A stretch of DNA of 53,337 nt, from positions 1-53,337 of the IMG/VR virus record IMGVR_UViG_3300017720_001902; one strand, given 5' to 3'. Positions 25,937 through 34,786 of this stretch are shown here, in pieces. The position numbers were made by a program, and so were the translations under genes. Position 1 is the stretch's first letter. The number at the start of each line of letters is the position of its first letter. Source of the stretch: a virus. The notes under the pieces were generated by a model. The model did not search any database, was not told where the DNA came from, and saw only the letters and a list, made by a program, of their open reading frames with translations.

Positions 25937-26882
25937 AGTTCTTTATTTTTTTAGCACCTTCTTCTATTAACATTTTTTTAATACCATCTTCTAAATATAC
26001 AAAATTTTTATGAGATACACAACTTTTTAGTTTAGAAAGTGATGGTCGTCTCCATTTAGTATCGTTACCCCATGCTTCCTTGTATTTCTTTTTATATTTT
26101 TTACCCATGATTCTGTGAATAGTTTTAGCTAAATCTTTGATTCTAACTTCTTCATCAAATCCAATGTTTATGATTTCGTTATCAACTTTTTCAATAATCT
26201 GAGATGCCATTTCTGCGTGGTCTGTTACATAACAAAAAGACCTTGTTTGATTACCATCACCATGTAGATAAAACTCTTCGCCTGATTGTACTCTTTCTAT
26301 AAATTCAGGTATTACTTGACCATACCCATTTGTTGCCATTCTCGGGCCGTAAGTATTAAATGGTCTAAGAATCACAAAACTCTTTCTTTTCTCATTTGCC
26401 CACAACCTTGTCAAGAACTCACCCATACCTTTTGAGGATGCGTATGAATCTCTATCTGCCAATGGATGTAGAATCATTGCGTCATCTTCTTTTGTTGGTA
26501 TCGATGGAGTTGGTCCATAAATTTCAGATGATGATGCGTATACTACTTTTGTTACTGAAGGTGTACATGCGTTCAATACATTCTGAGTCATTAAGATATT
26601 ATTGTTACATACTTTAAATGGTATATCATAAAAATACCTTGTACCATTTATTGCAGCGTAGTGAACAACTATTTCAAATTGTTGTTCTTCCATAAACTTT
26701 TTAATTGGTTCTTGGTAAACCAAATCCATCTCATAAAATTTAAAGTTTTCATGACTTGGTAAGTTATCTATTTTGCCTCTAAAAAAGTTGTCTACTCCAA
26801 CAACCTCGTGACCTTTATCTAATAAACTATCACAAAGATGTGAACCTAAAAATCCTGCTGCACCTGTAACTAATATCTTCAT
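25920..26882 (-). CDS. NAD-dependent epimerase/dehydratase (extended SDR)
   Basis: 320 residues. VTGAAGFLGSHLCDSL, VDNFFRG, HYAAINGTRYF, VVYASSSEIYGPTP and SYASSKGMGEF (YxxxK) make a complete SDR site, followed by LRPFNTYGPRM. The length suits the UDP-glucose 4-epimerase/GDP-mannose 4,6-dehydratase type. It lies one base from the UDP-sugar dehydrogenase, the two reactions often acting in series. Confidence 0.92.
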   Translation of the reverse strand: MKILVTGAAGFLGSHLCDSLLDKGHEVVGVDNFFRGKIDNLPSHENFKFYEMDLVYQEPIKKFMEEQQFEIVVHYAAINGTRYFYDIPFKVCNNNILMTQNVLNACTPSVTKVVYASSSEIYGPTPSIPTKEDDAMILHPLADRDSYASSKGMGEFLTRLWANEKRKSFVILRPFNTYGPRMATNGYGQVIPEFIERVQSGEEFYLHGDGNQTRSFCYVTDHAEMASQIIEKVDNEIINIGFDEEVRIKDLAKTIHRIMGKKYKKKYKEAWGNDTKWRRPSLSKLKSCVSHKNFVYLEDGIKKMLIEEGAKKIKNYGNRD

Positions 26883-27685
26883 TATATTTCGTATCTCATT
26901 CCTTTAGGAACTTTTTTAACAAATTTGTCGTTTTCTTCGTCAATGAATCTGAATATGTCTACATCAATATCGTATTTTTTACATAGAACTTTCATTGCCT
27001 TTGTGTCTTTAGGTAAACACATACCACCATAACCACCAAACTCTTTATTTACATTTAGATAGTGACCTTCACCAACTCCATGGAATAAAAATGCGTCTTT
27101 GATTGCATCATAGTTTGCACCAAAATGTTGTGCTACTTTATGGAATGAGTTTGCAAATGTGATTCTCATCGCTTTGTAAGTGTTTGAGAAGTACTTCATA
27201 AGTTCGGCATCAATGATTTTGACTTTTACTTTGTGAAATGGTAGTGAACCATGACTCTTTACAATCAAATCATAGTTTTCATCACTATCAGTACCAACAA
27301 CTAAAATGTTATTGTTGTATACAAAGTCTTCGTATGCACATCTTTCTCTTAAGAATTCAGGCACAAAACACATATTAAGATTTGGATATTCTTTTCTTAA
27401 TCTATTTGTTGTACCAGGTTCAATTGTACTTTTCAATGCTACAAGACCTTTATACTCCAAGTCATTTAATTGTTTTATTACACTATTAACTGCCGTTAAA
27501 TCACATTCATCATTTGCACCTGTTGGAGTACCAACGGTAATAAAGTTGATTTCTGTATCTAATGTATCTTCTATTGAAGTCTCAGGTATTTTGATATCGT
27601 AACCAACCACCTCGTGTCCGATGTATTCAAATCCTTTTGATATTGCAGAACCTACTGCTCCGATTCCGATTACTCCTAATTTCAT
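26882..27685 (-). CDS. Short UDP-glucose/GDP-mannose dehydrogenase
   Basis: 267 residues from ATG 27685, which forms an ATGA overlap with the previous gene. VIGIGAVGSAISKGF is the NAD loop, VPEFLRE and YFSNTYKAMRI supply the catalytic Glu and Lys region, and GGYGGMCLPKDTKA contains the thioester Cys of this four-electron dehydrogenase family. Usual members have about 430 residues, with a third, UDP-binding domain that is missing here. A reduced but possibly active form. Confidence 0.87.
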   Translation of the reverse strand: MKLGVIGIGAVGSAISKGFEYIGHEVVGYDIKIPETSIEDTLDTEINFITVGTPTGANDECDLTAVNSVIKQLNDLEYKGLVALKSTIEPGTTNRLRKEYPNLNMCFVPEFLRERCAYEDFVYNNNILVVGTDSDENYDLIVKSHGSLPFHKVKVKIIDAELMKYFSNTYKAMRITFANSFHKVAQHFGANYDAIKDAFLFHGVGEGHYLNVNKEFGGYGGMCLPKDTKAMKVLCKKYDIDVDIFRFIDEENDKFVKKVPKGMRYEI

Positions 27686-28344
27686 TCCCATATGTAATTC
27701 CATTTTTGTTTATGCCACTTATTTTCTTTAATGTATTTTATAATATCATGATGTACCATCTTTGTATCAAAATAGTGTGGCTTACAATATAAATGACCAA
27801 AGAGTGGAACTCCACTCGTTACTGAATCTGCCATATTCATAAAACTTCCTTCATAAACATGGATTTCTTTTGCGTTCTGTAATACTTTTCTGTAATCCAA
27901 TATATGTCCTGCTCTACCATCAAGGTTTATCACAGGTAAATTTGGATTCATAAAATGTTTTCTGTTAATACCAATCATTGGACGATTCATATTATCAAGT
28001 GGTCTTTCATGTACGATTATGTAATCTTTACCATGCGTTTGAACCAACTCATTATATAATCTATCCTCTTCATTTACATCATAATCCCAAGTTAAATCTC
28101 GCCAACTACTATGTTCAACACCATCTTGAAATTTTAATCCTATATGTGGTGCGTGATATTCATGAGGACAAGTGCCTGTTGATAGGTTTGGTGTCTCATT
28201 GTATAGTTTTTCAAATAACCAATTTAGTCTTGGTACTTGTATGTATACTCTATCGTATTCTTTACAATACTTTTCTTTAATTACTGATGAGAACATTAAG
28301 CCATCACCAACTCCACCTGCGTGTCCTATTGTTATTGCTTCCAT
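27682..28344 (-). CDS. Putative GT-B-like glycosyltransferase
   Basis: 220 residues. Opens ITIGHAGGVGDGLMFSSVI, like the donor-binding start of ADP-heptose-type transferases, and has a second-half VYEGSFMNMADSVTSGVPLFG block reminiscent of GT-B donor sites. Shorter than full GT-B enzymes (about 350), so it may be reduced. Context within the island supports the call. Confidence 0.5.
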   Translation of the reverse strand: MEAITIGHAGGVGDGLMFSSVIKEKYCKEYDRVYIQVPRLNWLFEKLYNETPNLSTGTCPHEYHAPHIGLKFQDGVEHSSWRDLTWDYDVNEEDRLYNELVQTHGKDYIIVHERPLDNMNRPMIGINRKHFMNPNLPVINLDGRAGHILDYRKVLQNAKEIHVYEGSFMNMADSVTSGVPLFGHLYCKPHYFDTKMVHHDIIKYIKENKWHKQKWNYIWE

Positions 28345-30068
28345 TAACTTAACATTTTTTCAACGATTTCGATATCTGATGGATAGTCAACTGCGTGTGA
28401 TACATTGTCCACCATTACCATTTTTACTTTATGTCCCATCTCTATAAATCTATCAATCTCAATGTCTTCCTCAAATTCGAGTGGTGTCTTTTTACCATAA
28501 TCGGCAAAGTCTTTTAGATGTTCTCTATTGAATCCGTAGATACAAACTTGTTTCATTGGATTACTGGTCTTACCCTGTTTTGTTCCTGGGAGTGGACTCC
28601 TTGAACACCAAATTAACTCATCATTTAGATTTGTAATTACTTTTGGTATCTTTGGGTCTTCAATCTTTTCGTGAGGATTCAAATATGCCATACAATTTAT
28701 AATATGGTCAGGGTTATCAATCTTAGCTTGAATAACTTTATCAATATCGTTTGCTGATAACATAGGTTCGTCACCTTGGACATTGATGATAAAGTCTGCG
28801 TCTATTTCCATTGCCGCTTCTGCTACTCTATCTGTACCCGTTGGACATTCGTCTGAAGTTAAGATTACTTTTAAACCATTGTTTTTTGCAACATCAACAA
28901 TTTCTTCGTTTTCTGTTGCGATGTAAACATTATCTTTACCCACCATCGAGTTTTGACATAGTTCAGCAACCCAAAGAATCATTTCTTTTCCATTAATCAT
29001 CGCAAGAGGTTTTCCAGGGAATCTTGATGATTTGTATCTTGCGGGGATAACTATCGCAACCTTTGGGTCTAAGACCCCATCAAGTTTTTTATTATCAAAT
29101 GACTTCGATTCAGGTATGTCAAGTAATACATCTTCTATCCTATTAGGATGTAAGAACGATTGTTGTAAGTTCTGAGGATACAATGGGTGAATGTGTTTCA
29201 ATCCACTAACCATATAGTTGTGTGTAAAACCCCATTTGTATTTTTCCATCAAAGGATTCATCCAATCAGAAATAACTTTTTGTAAGGGTTTACAATTGTA
29301 TTGTGTCTTATCACCCCAAAGAAATTTTGTTTGGTCTTTTGCGTATTGTAGGTAAGTTACAAGTTGTTCTGTTTTAACATTTCCGACACCTCTACCCATT
29401 CCAAGTAAAGTACCATCTAACCAAAGTGCCCCTTCGGATTCTGCGGCAAGACAATTGGCGAATGCAAGTCCAAGGTTATCGTGTGTATGAATCCCAATCT
29501 TCGAATCACCTTCGAATAGTTCTACAATCTCTTTTGTTCTATCAGGAGTCAATGCTCCATATGAATCAGCAAAGTATAATGATAGTGGTTTTAATTCACC
29601 CATATCATTTACGAAAGTATTTATTTCACTATCATCCAATAAAGATATACCCATCAGATTTACTATCAATTCGTAATCCTTTGATTGGATATATTTACCG
29701 ATTTCGATTGCGAGGTCTAACTCCGAATACTTTATCGCGAGACGACAAATATCGAATGGTGAATTTTCCCCATCATGGATAACATCATCAATCAATGAGA
29801 AATCTACTTCATTACCTTTTATGAAATCCTTTGCGTCAATCATAAACGCAAGTTTGAGGTTTACTGGCTTTCTATTGTCCAATACATCCCAAATGAACCT
29901 ATCGTTACACTTACGATATTTACCACCCTTAACAGGCGATTTGTAACCCATCTCCATTACTCCGACTCCCGAAAGGTCAAGGGCTTGTACTAAGTCTCTG
30001 ACCATCTGAGTGTCAAAGTTCCAATTGGTGTAGTACCCACCATCTCTTAATGTACAATCTAATATCAT
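28344..30068 (-). CDS. Fusion of HMGL-like aldolase and CMP-Kdo synthetase
   Basis: 574 residues from ATG 30068; a TTG at 30113 would add 15. The N-terminal half (about 1-300) is an HMGL-like/4-hydroxy-2-oxovalerate-type TIM barrel: ILDCTLRDGGYYTNW, then SYGALTPDR and KIGIHTHDNLG with the HxH metal pair. From about 336, VAIVIPARYKSSRFPGKPL, NVQGDEPM and a final VDYPSD define KdsB, which makes CMP-Kdo from CTP. Fusing a C-C lyase or aldolase to a CMP-sugar synthase suggests consecutive steps making an activated 3-deoxy sugar acid. Neither half is truncated. Confidence 0.88.
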   Translation of the reverse strand: MILDCTLRDGGYYTNWNFDTQMVRDLVQALDLSGVGVMEMGYKSPVKGGKYRKCNDRFIWDVLDNRKPVNLKLAFMIDAKDFIKGNEVDFSLIDDVIHDGENSPFDICRLAIKYSELDLAIEIGKYIQSKDYELIVNLMGISLLDDSEINTFVNDMGELKPLSLYFADSYGALTPDRTKEIVELFEGDSKIGIHTHDNLGLAFANCLAAESEGALWLDGTLLGMGRGVGNVKTEQLVTYLQYAKDQTKFLWGDKTQYNCKPLQKVISDWMNPLMEKYKWGFTHNYMVSGLKHIHPLYPQNLQQSFLHPNRIEDVLLDIPESKSFDNKKLDGVLDPKVAIVIPARYKSSRFPGKPLAMINGKEMILWVAELCQNSMVGKDNVYIATENEEIVDVAKNNGLKVILTSDECPTGTDRVAEAAMEIDADFIINVQGDEPMLSANDIDKVIQAKIDNPDHIINCMAYLNPHEKIEDPKIPKVITNLNDELIWCSRSPLPGTKQGKTSNPMKQVCIYGFNREHLKDFADYGKKTPLEFEEDIEIDRFIEMGHKVKMVMVDNVSHAVDYPSDIEIVEKMLS

Positions 30069-30121
30069 AGGAAATTTGTTAAAATTTTCTTTCGACACAC
30101 GAATCGTTCCCAAAATGTGGG

Positions 30122-30745
30122 TTACACGAGGGTGTCATAATAGTCGTTTTGTTTTACTTGTTTTTCTATATCTTTGTGATGGAACAATGATAGTTCCTCA
30201 ACCCAAGGTAAATTAGAAATCGTGTCATATCCATCGAGTTTCTCGTGTACCTTATTTATCCAACGAATGGAGTCTGATTTTTTATAAACTCTCCATTGTG
30301 GGTCTGGCCAATTTACTCGACCCTTATCATCAACCTTCCACCCCCACTTCTGAATGTACTCATCGGTTAACCCATCTACCAAATTTACTCTTGGTACAAG
30401 AATCACATCAACACCATTCATTTCAAGGATTGCTGGAAGGTTTTCAATCAATTCATTATTAGGGATTTCATCTGCGTCAATCTGAAAGATGTAATCACCA
30501 TTACATAAATCTGTTAATTTGTTTTTCCAATTTGCGAAGTGTCCATCGAACTCACCACTATGCCATGAGTAAGTCGGATTTACTGATTTTGCTCTGAGGT
30601 ATTCTTCTACTTTTGTATCACCATTCTTAGAATCGTATAGAACTACGATTTCATCTTCGTCTCTGATATTGTCTAATAGGTAAGGTATTAGTTTTTGAAT
30701 TTCTACCAACTCATTACAAACTGTAATTGCGTAACTTATTTTCAT
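30122..30745 (-). CDS. Family 2 glycosyltransferase
   Basis: 207 residues. SYAITVCNELVEIQKLIP, EIVVLYDSKNGDTKV, and DYIFQIDADEIPNNEL (DxD) make a GT-A core, then WPDPQWRVYKKSD and a late LFHHKD. Small, like WaaE/KdtX-type enzymes that add a single sugar to lipopolysaccharide core. First of the run after a small unknown gene. Confidence 0.87.
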   Translation of the reverse strand: MKISYAITVCNELVEIQKLIPYLLDNIRDEDEIVVLYDSKNGDTKVEEYLRAKSVNPTYSWHSGEFDGHFANWKNKLTDLCNGDYIFQIDADEIPNNELIENLPAILEMNGVDVILVPRVNLVDGLTDEYIQKWGWKVDDKGRVNWPDPQWRVYKKSDSIRWINKVHEKLDGYDTISNLPWVEELSLFHHKDIEKQVKQNDYYDTLV

Positions 30746-30754
30746 ACTTTATTT

Positions 30755-31270
30755 TTATAATCCTACGGGTGGAGTATCTTGTGTGGTCTCCAAATCCGTA
30801 TCGTCCTTTCGAACTTGTTCTTGTTGTCTTCGTTCTGACCTTGATGCTACTTTATCAAATACACCATAGTCATAGTTATAAATTGTTATCTGACCTACAT
30901 TCTTTTCAACCAAAGTTCTATAACCATTTTGAAGGTCTTTGTTCTTTAGTTTAGAAGTGTAGAATTGTTTAGAGTTAACTTCTACTCTCAATTTACTCAA
31001 ATCTAACTTTTTAATTTGAGGAGTAGTACTTGTTACCTCATTCAAATCCTCTGCAAGTTTAGTAAACTTGTCGGGTGCACAATCTTTTAAATCTAAACAA
31101 TGAAAGTAATTCTTGAATTTAGGTTGTAAGATAAAGACAAACATATCTCTCTGAGAGTTGTCTCGTTTCTTATACCTAATCTTTGCAACCATACCTCTTT
31201 CTAATTTAGTCTTAGAAACTCTTGTAGGGTCTGTTAATTTACTTCTATGTCTACTTGTAAAATCTGGCAT
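30755..31270 (-). CDS. Conserved-looking phage protein of unknown function
   Basis: 171 residues, strongly basic in the first 60 (KLERGMVAKIRYKKRDNSQ), acidic at the end. DMFVFILQPKFKNYFHCLDL is a strand-rich core of a kind seen in uncharacterised T4-like phage proteins. No enzyme motif. It shares one base with the glycosyltransferase upstream but does not look like a glycan enzyme. Confidence 0.5.
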   Translation of the reverse strand: MPDFTSRHRSKLTDPTRVSKTKLERGMVAKIRYKKRDNSQRDMFVFILQPKFKNYFHCLDLKDCAPDKFTKLAEDLNEVTSTTPQIKKLDLSKLRVEVNSKQFYTSKLKNKDLQNGYRTLVEKNVGQITIYNYDYGVFDKVASRSERRQQEQVRKDDTDLETTQDTPPVGL

Positions 31271-32550
31271 TACTTTTTCTTCAATTTAGGTAGTTTCAAT
31301 CCAACTTGAGTAGGACCTTCACCAACTTTATATTGTGTTAACAACTCACCTAACTTCTCTGTCATCTTATCTTGAGTAAAGTTAGTTTTTACATAATGTC
31401 TGTTTTTACGAGACATTACCACTGCTTTTTTGTAATTGTTATAAACTGTTTTTAGAACACCACCTGCTTGTTGATGGTCAATCTTGAACCATTTTGCTTG
31501 TTCAAGAATCCATTTGTTTGCAGCTGATTTATGGACATTCTCTAATTTACCACCCACTAAAAAGTTATATTCTTTATTTAAGAAATCTACATGACCACTC
31601 CAAGCTGATGCTATAATTGGTTTACCACTAACACATGCCTCAAGTAATGGTCTACCGAATCCTTCACCATGAGTAAATGATACATGAGATTTTACTTTTG
31701 GATGGTTGTATACTGAATTCATTTCTTCATCAGTCAAATCACCATCTAAAATATAAATATTAGGAAAGTTAGTTCCACCAATTCTATTTTTACATCTTTC
31801 AATTGTTTTTCTTAGTCGATGTATATTTGATATTGATGGTTGTCCATTATTAGTTTTTAGAACCAACGCAGGTTTAGTTTTGTTTTTAAAAGATGTTCCC
31901 TTAAATGTATTCAAAAATACTTTTACTAATGAATATATGTTTTTTCTATCTTGACCATCTGCGCCTGGTAACCAATGACCCACAAATAAGAAACAAAAGT
32001 TTTCTGGTATTTTGTCAAATACTTTTTTAACAGTATTGTTTATAGGTGCTTTATTGTCAAAAACCTTTGTGTCAAATCCCTCGAATAAAACTTCAACAGG
32101 TTTTTCTAATTTCAACTCACCCATTTTTTGTTTTGTCTGGTCATTGAGTTTATCATAAACTGCCGATAAAGTTCTTGCTGAATGTTCTGACGAAACCATA
32201 GTTAAGTCCATTCTATTACACCCATCGATAAATTCTGCAGGCGCATCTGATGTTTCGATAACTGCTGATACACCAATATTAAAATGACCTACTGGTTGAA
32301 ACTCTGATGGAATTGTCATTTGAATCCAAATATCTGGCTTCGATTCCATTTTAGGACTGATTCTTGAAGTCAAATCCGAATCATCAGGTGTCAATGCGTT
32401 GATAGGAGTTTGTCCCCATCGTTGAGACAATATTCTAATGTCCCACTCATCACCCTTTAACTGAATTAATGACCTTACGAAATCTCTACTTCTTGCACCA
32501 TAACCACTTCTTGTAGCTATTGGACAACTAATTACACATACTTTTTTCAT
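31270..32550 (-). CDS. GT4-family glycosyltransferase
   Basis: 426 residues. GT-B C-terminal signature: HVSFTHGEGFGRPLLEACVS followed by KPIIASAWSGHVDFL, which bind the nucleotide-sugar donor (family E-x7-E pattern). A middle FLFVGHWLPGADGQDRKN contains the inter-domain strand. Adjacent to another GT4 (32547-33959), overlapping by four bases, so the two probably add successive sugars. Confidence 0.88.
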   Translation of the reverse strand: MKKVCVISCPIATRSGYGARSRDFVRSLIQLKGDEWDIRILSQRWGQTPINALTPDDSDLTSRISPKMESKPDIWIQMTIPSEFQPVGHFNIGVSAVIETSDAPAEFIDGCNRMDLTMVSSEHSARTLSAVYDKLNDQTKQKMGELKLEKPVEVLFEGFDTKVFDNKAPINNTVKKVFDKIPENFCFLFVGHWLPGADGQDRKNIYSLVKVFLNTFKGTSFKNKTKPALVLKTNNGQPSISNIHRLRKTIERCKNRIGGTNFPNIYILDGDLTDEEMNSVYNHPKVKSHVSFTHGEGFGRPLLEACVSGKPIIASAWSGHVDFLNKEYNFLVGGKLENVHKSAANKWILEQAKWFKIDHQQAGGVLKTVYNNYKKAVVMSRKNRHYVKTNFTQDKMTEKLGELLTQYKVGEGPTQVGLKLPKLKKK

Positions 32551-33959
32551 ATCTTGTAAATATCAAATCTTTGTCTTGGTTTCCAATTTTCAAAACAAGT
32601 ATCAATTGCTTCAATAAATTTCTCACCCATTGTTTCGGCTGCCATATCACCTGCACCCATAATAAATTCATGTCCTTTCATACCTGCGGATGTACACTCA
32701 TCCCTACCCTTACTATACCATTTATCTATTGCCGAACCGATGTCTTTATAAGAACATCTATCATCAAATATATAAGGAGTAACGGGTGACCCTTGTAGTG
32801 AACGATTAGAAGGCCAGATTGGTTCAACCCATTCACCCCAAGTCAGTTCGTCTATAATTGGATTATCTTTATCGTGTAAAGAACCAATCTCAACATAATC
32901 ATCTCCAGTTAAGAACTCACCATTTAGTTTAAATCCACATTGGTCTTGCAATCCACCTGTAACATTTACAATGATAGGAGTACCTGCTCGTAATGCTTCA
33001 CAAGAACCTAAACCAAACCCTTCGTTTGATGCGACATTTAATACCACATCACATGAGTTATAAAACATATTTAATGCTTCCGTACTTAGTTTTCCATCTG
33101 AAAACTTTACATCACAATTTTTTACATTCATTTTTACCAATTCAGGAAGGTCTGTACCATTATCATCAATTGGATTTGTATGCATGAACAATAGTACTTT
33201 TTTGTTTGGGTGTTTCTTTGCAAACTCTTCTACTCCTAAAACAACATCACCTGGAACTTTTCTACGAATGTTTCTGTTACACCATCCGAGAATAAAGTCA
33301 TAATCATTAATACCACATTCTTCTTTGTATGCTATTAAATTAGTATCTGTATCTGATAGTGGTTTGAATAAGTTAGTTACTCCATGTGGAATATACTTGA
33401 AAGACCAATCTCCTCTGTCTTCACCATACCAATCCATTACTCTTTTGTTAATACCATATGTTTGTTTGGATATACCTAACAACAAGTCACAACTTGCGTA
33501 AAATGGTGCATTCCAATGTGGGTCAGGTAATGAGTCCCATATATTGTAATACATGATTGGACAAATCTGTCTAACCTCATTTTCCATATCATACAACCAT
33601 CCCCAAAATCTTGGGTCAGTAAAGTGTAGTATTGCGTCTGGTTTTTCTACATTCAATAATTCTCTTAAAACTTCAGGATTACCATAACTTGTATGGGCGT
33701 ATATCTTTACAGATGCGTCTTCTATGCCTGTAAGTTTTCTAACATCATCATCTAAAATGAATTGTTTACCATGGTCGGGATGCTTTAATGCAGCCCCCAA
33801 TTGTACCCAATCATATTTGTGTACTGTTGATAGTACGATTTCTTTTGATTGTGTTGCAATCCCACTATGTAATCGTAAATCATCGGAAAGTAAAAGTATC
33901 TTTGGTTTCTTAACCTTATTCTTAGATACCTTCTTTAGTTTTGGTAGTTCTATGCTCAT
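32547..33959 (-). CDS. GT4-family glycosyltransferase
   Basis: 470 residues. KILLLSDDLRLHSGIATQSK is the N-terminal domain start, FILGWCNRNIRRK the linker strand, and LNVASNEGFGLGSCEALRAG with TPIIVNVTGG the donor site (EGFG...E). A long C-terminal part includes WYSKGRDECTSAG. The first gene of the island, preceded by a weak promoter at 33990. Substrates unknown. Confidence 0.88.
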   Translation of the reverse strand: MSIELPKLKKVSKNKVKKPKILLLSDDLRLHSGIATQSKEIVLSTVHKYDWVQLGAALKHPDHGKQFILDDDVRKLTGIEDASVKIYAHTSYGNPEVLRELLNVEKPDAILHFTDPRFWGWLYDMENEVRQICPIMYYNIWDSLPDPHWNAPFYASCDLLLGISKQTYGINKRVMDWYGEDRGDWSFKYIPHGVTNLFKPLSDTDTNLIAYKEECGINDYDFILGWCNRNIRRKVPGDVVLGVEEFAKKHPNKKVLLFMHTNPIDDNGTDLPELVKMNVKNCDVKFSDGKLSTEALNMFYNSCDVVLNVASNEGFGLGSCEALRAGTPIIVNVTGGLQDQCGFKLNGEFLTGDDYVEIGSLHDKDNPIIDELTWGEWVEPIWPSNRSLQGSPVTPYIFDDRCSYKDIGSAIDKWYSKGRDECTSAGMKGHEFIMGAGDMAAETMGEKFIEAIDTCFENWKPRQRFDIYKI

Positions 33960-33989
33960 TCTATAACTTCTTCTTAATTTATTTAACTA

Positions 33990-34021
33990 TAAATATACAA
34001 AAAATATTTATTAAATCCTAT
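33990..34021 (-). promoter_or_regulatory. Weak candidate promoter for the glycan island
   Basis: TATATTTA (33990-33997) fits the -7 box TAnnTTTG well. At the 19-base distance the sequence is ATAGG (34017-34021), which lacks TTTG, and it lies in the end of the cupin gene. It stands about 30 bases before the first island glycosyltransferase. Either a weak or an activator-dependent promoter. Confidence 0.4.
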
Positions 34022-34394
34022 TATAATCATCATTAATTCTAACGATATCATCTTCACCGAAATAGGTTCCAGTTTGAACCTCTATAAACTCAACGGGTTC
34101 ATCCGTTTCATTCCATGCTCTGTGTTTTGCACCTAATGGTATTCTGATAGTTTCACCATATTTTCTGAATACCTTTTCATCATCCAAAACAATTGTTAAC
34201 TCACCTTTTATAATTGTCCAACATTCTTGTCTTTTGTGGTGATACTGATAAGATAGTTTTTGATTTGGATTTACTGTAATTCTTTTTACTTTTGTTGTAG
34301 GGTCATCTAATAATACTTCATACTTTCCCCATGGTCGAGTTTCAGTTAAGATTCCTCTAGCAGCTATTGATTGGTTTGATTCTAATTTACTCAT
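34011..34394 (-). CDS. Cupin of the mannose-6-phosphate isomerase/ManC C-terminal type
   Basis: 127 residues. The cupin signature is clear: RPWGKYEVLLDDPTTKVKRI, LSYQYHHKRQECWTIIKG (HxH), IPLGAKHRAWN (second His) and EVQTGTYFGEDDIVRINDDY. This is the C-terminal isomerase-like cupin of ManC, or a stand-alone type II phosphomannose isomerase, interconverting fructose-6-P and mannose-6-P. The cytidylyl/GMP domain of ManC is absent. ATGA overlap with the gene upstream. Confidence 0.9.
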   Translation of the reverse strand: MSKLESNQSIAARGILTETRPWGKYEVLLDDPTTKVKRITVNPNQKLSYQYHHKRQECWTIIKGELTIVLDDEKVFRKYGETIRIPLGAKHRAWNETDEPVEFIEVQTGTYFGEDDIVRINDDYNRI

Positions 34395-34786
34395 TGTACA
34401 AAACTTGCTTTTTTACTCCATCTATTTAGTAACCTACTAAAATGGTTAAAGTCTTTTCTTGTTATTTCACCAAAGTATATTATTCTATCTGAATTATGTA
34501 CTATACAATCGTACTGATGAAGTGGTTGTGTTGGATGATATGGTTTATCATAGTAATCATCGTCCATTCCACTATATAAAGTACTTGATGTATGTGCTGC
34601 GTTATATTCGATATACTTTAGATTCATTTCTAACGCATATTTTCTAACCCACTTCTCTACACCATTCTTTTTACCTCTCGTGATAATTGTTAAATCCTCA
34701 CCAAATTTTTGTTTGAGTTTAAAGATTGCTTCTTTAAGTTCACCTCTATTTTCGTACTTCTCATCCCCTATCAGAGCTACCTTCAT
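34391..34786 (-). CDS. SLOG/DUF2493-like nucleotide-binding protein
   Basis: 131 residues from ATG 34786; the longer frame adds 33 codons over the transglycosylase gene. VALIGDEKYENRGELKEAI, DLTIITRGKKNGVEKWVRKYA and a final DRIIYFGEI follow the SLOG/DUF2493 Rossmann pattern, in which an Arg/Gly-rich loop binds a nucleotide-derived ligand. Such folds occur in TIR/SLOG signalling and nucleoside-processing enzymes. Here the usual GGA loop is RGKKNG, so ligand use is uncertain. Confidence 0.6.
   Translation of the reverse strand: MKVALIGDEKYENRGELKEAIFKLKQKFGEDLTIITRGKKNGVEKWVRKYALEMNLKYIEYNAAHTSSTLYSGMDDDYYDKPYHPTQPLHQYDCIVHNSDRIIYFGEITRKDFNHFSRLLNRWSKKASFVQ

Noticed and set aside
25997-26027. 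TTG-N20-TATATTTA match inside the 25920-26882 epimerase gene
   Set aside because: Fully within coding sequence, lacks the TCG before the -7 box and the GG after TTT; kept as a chance match unless 5' ends map there.
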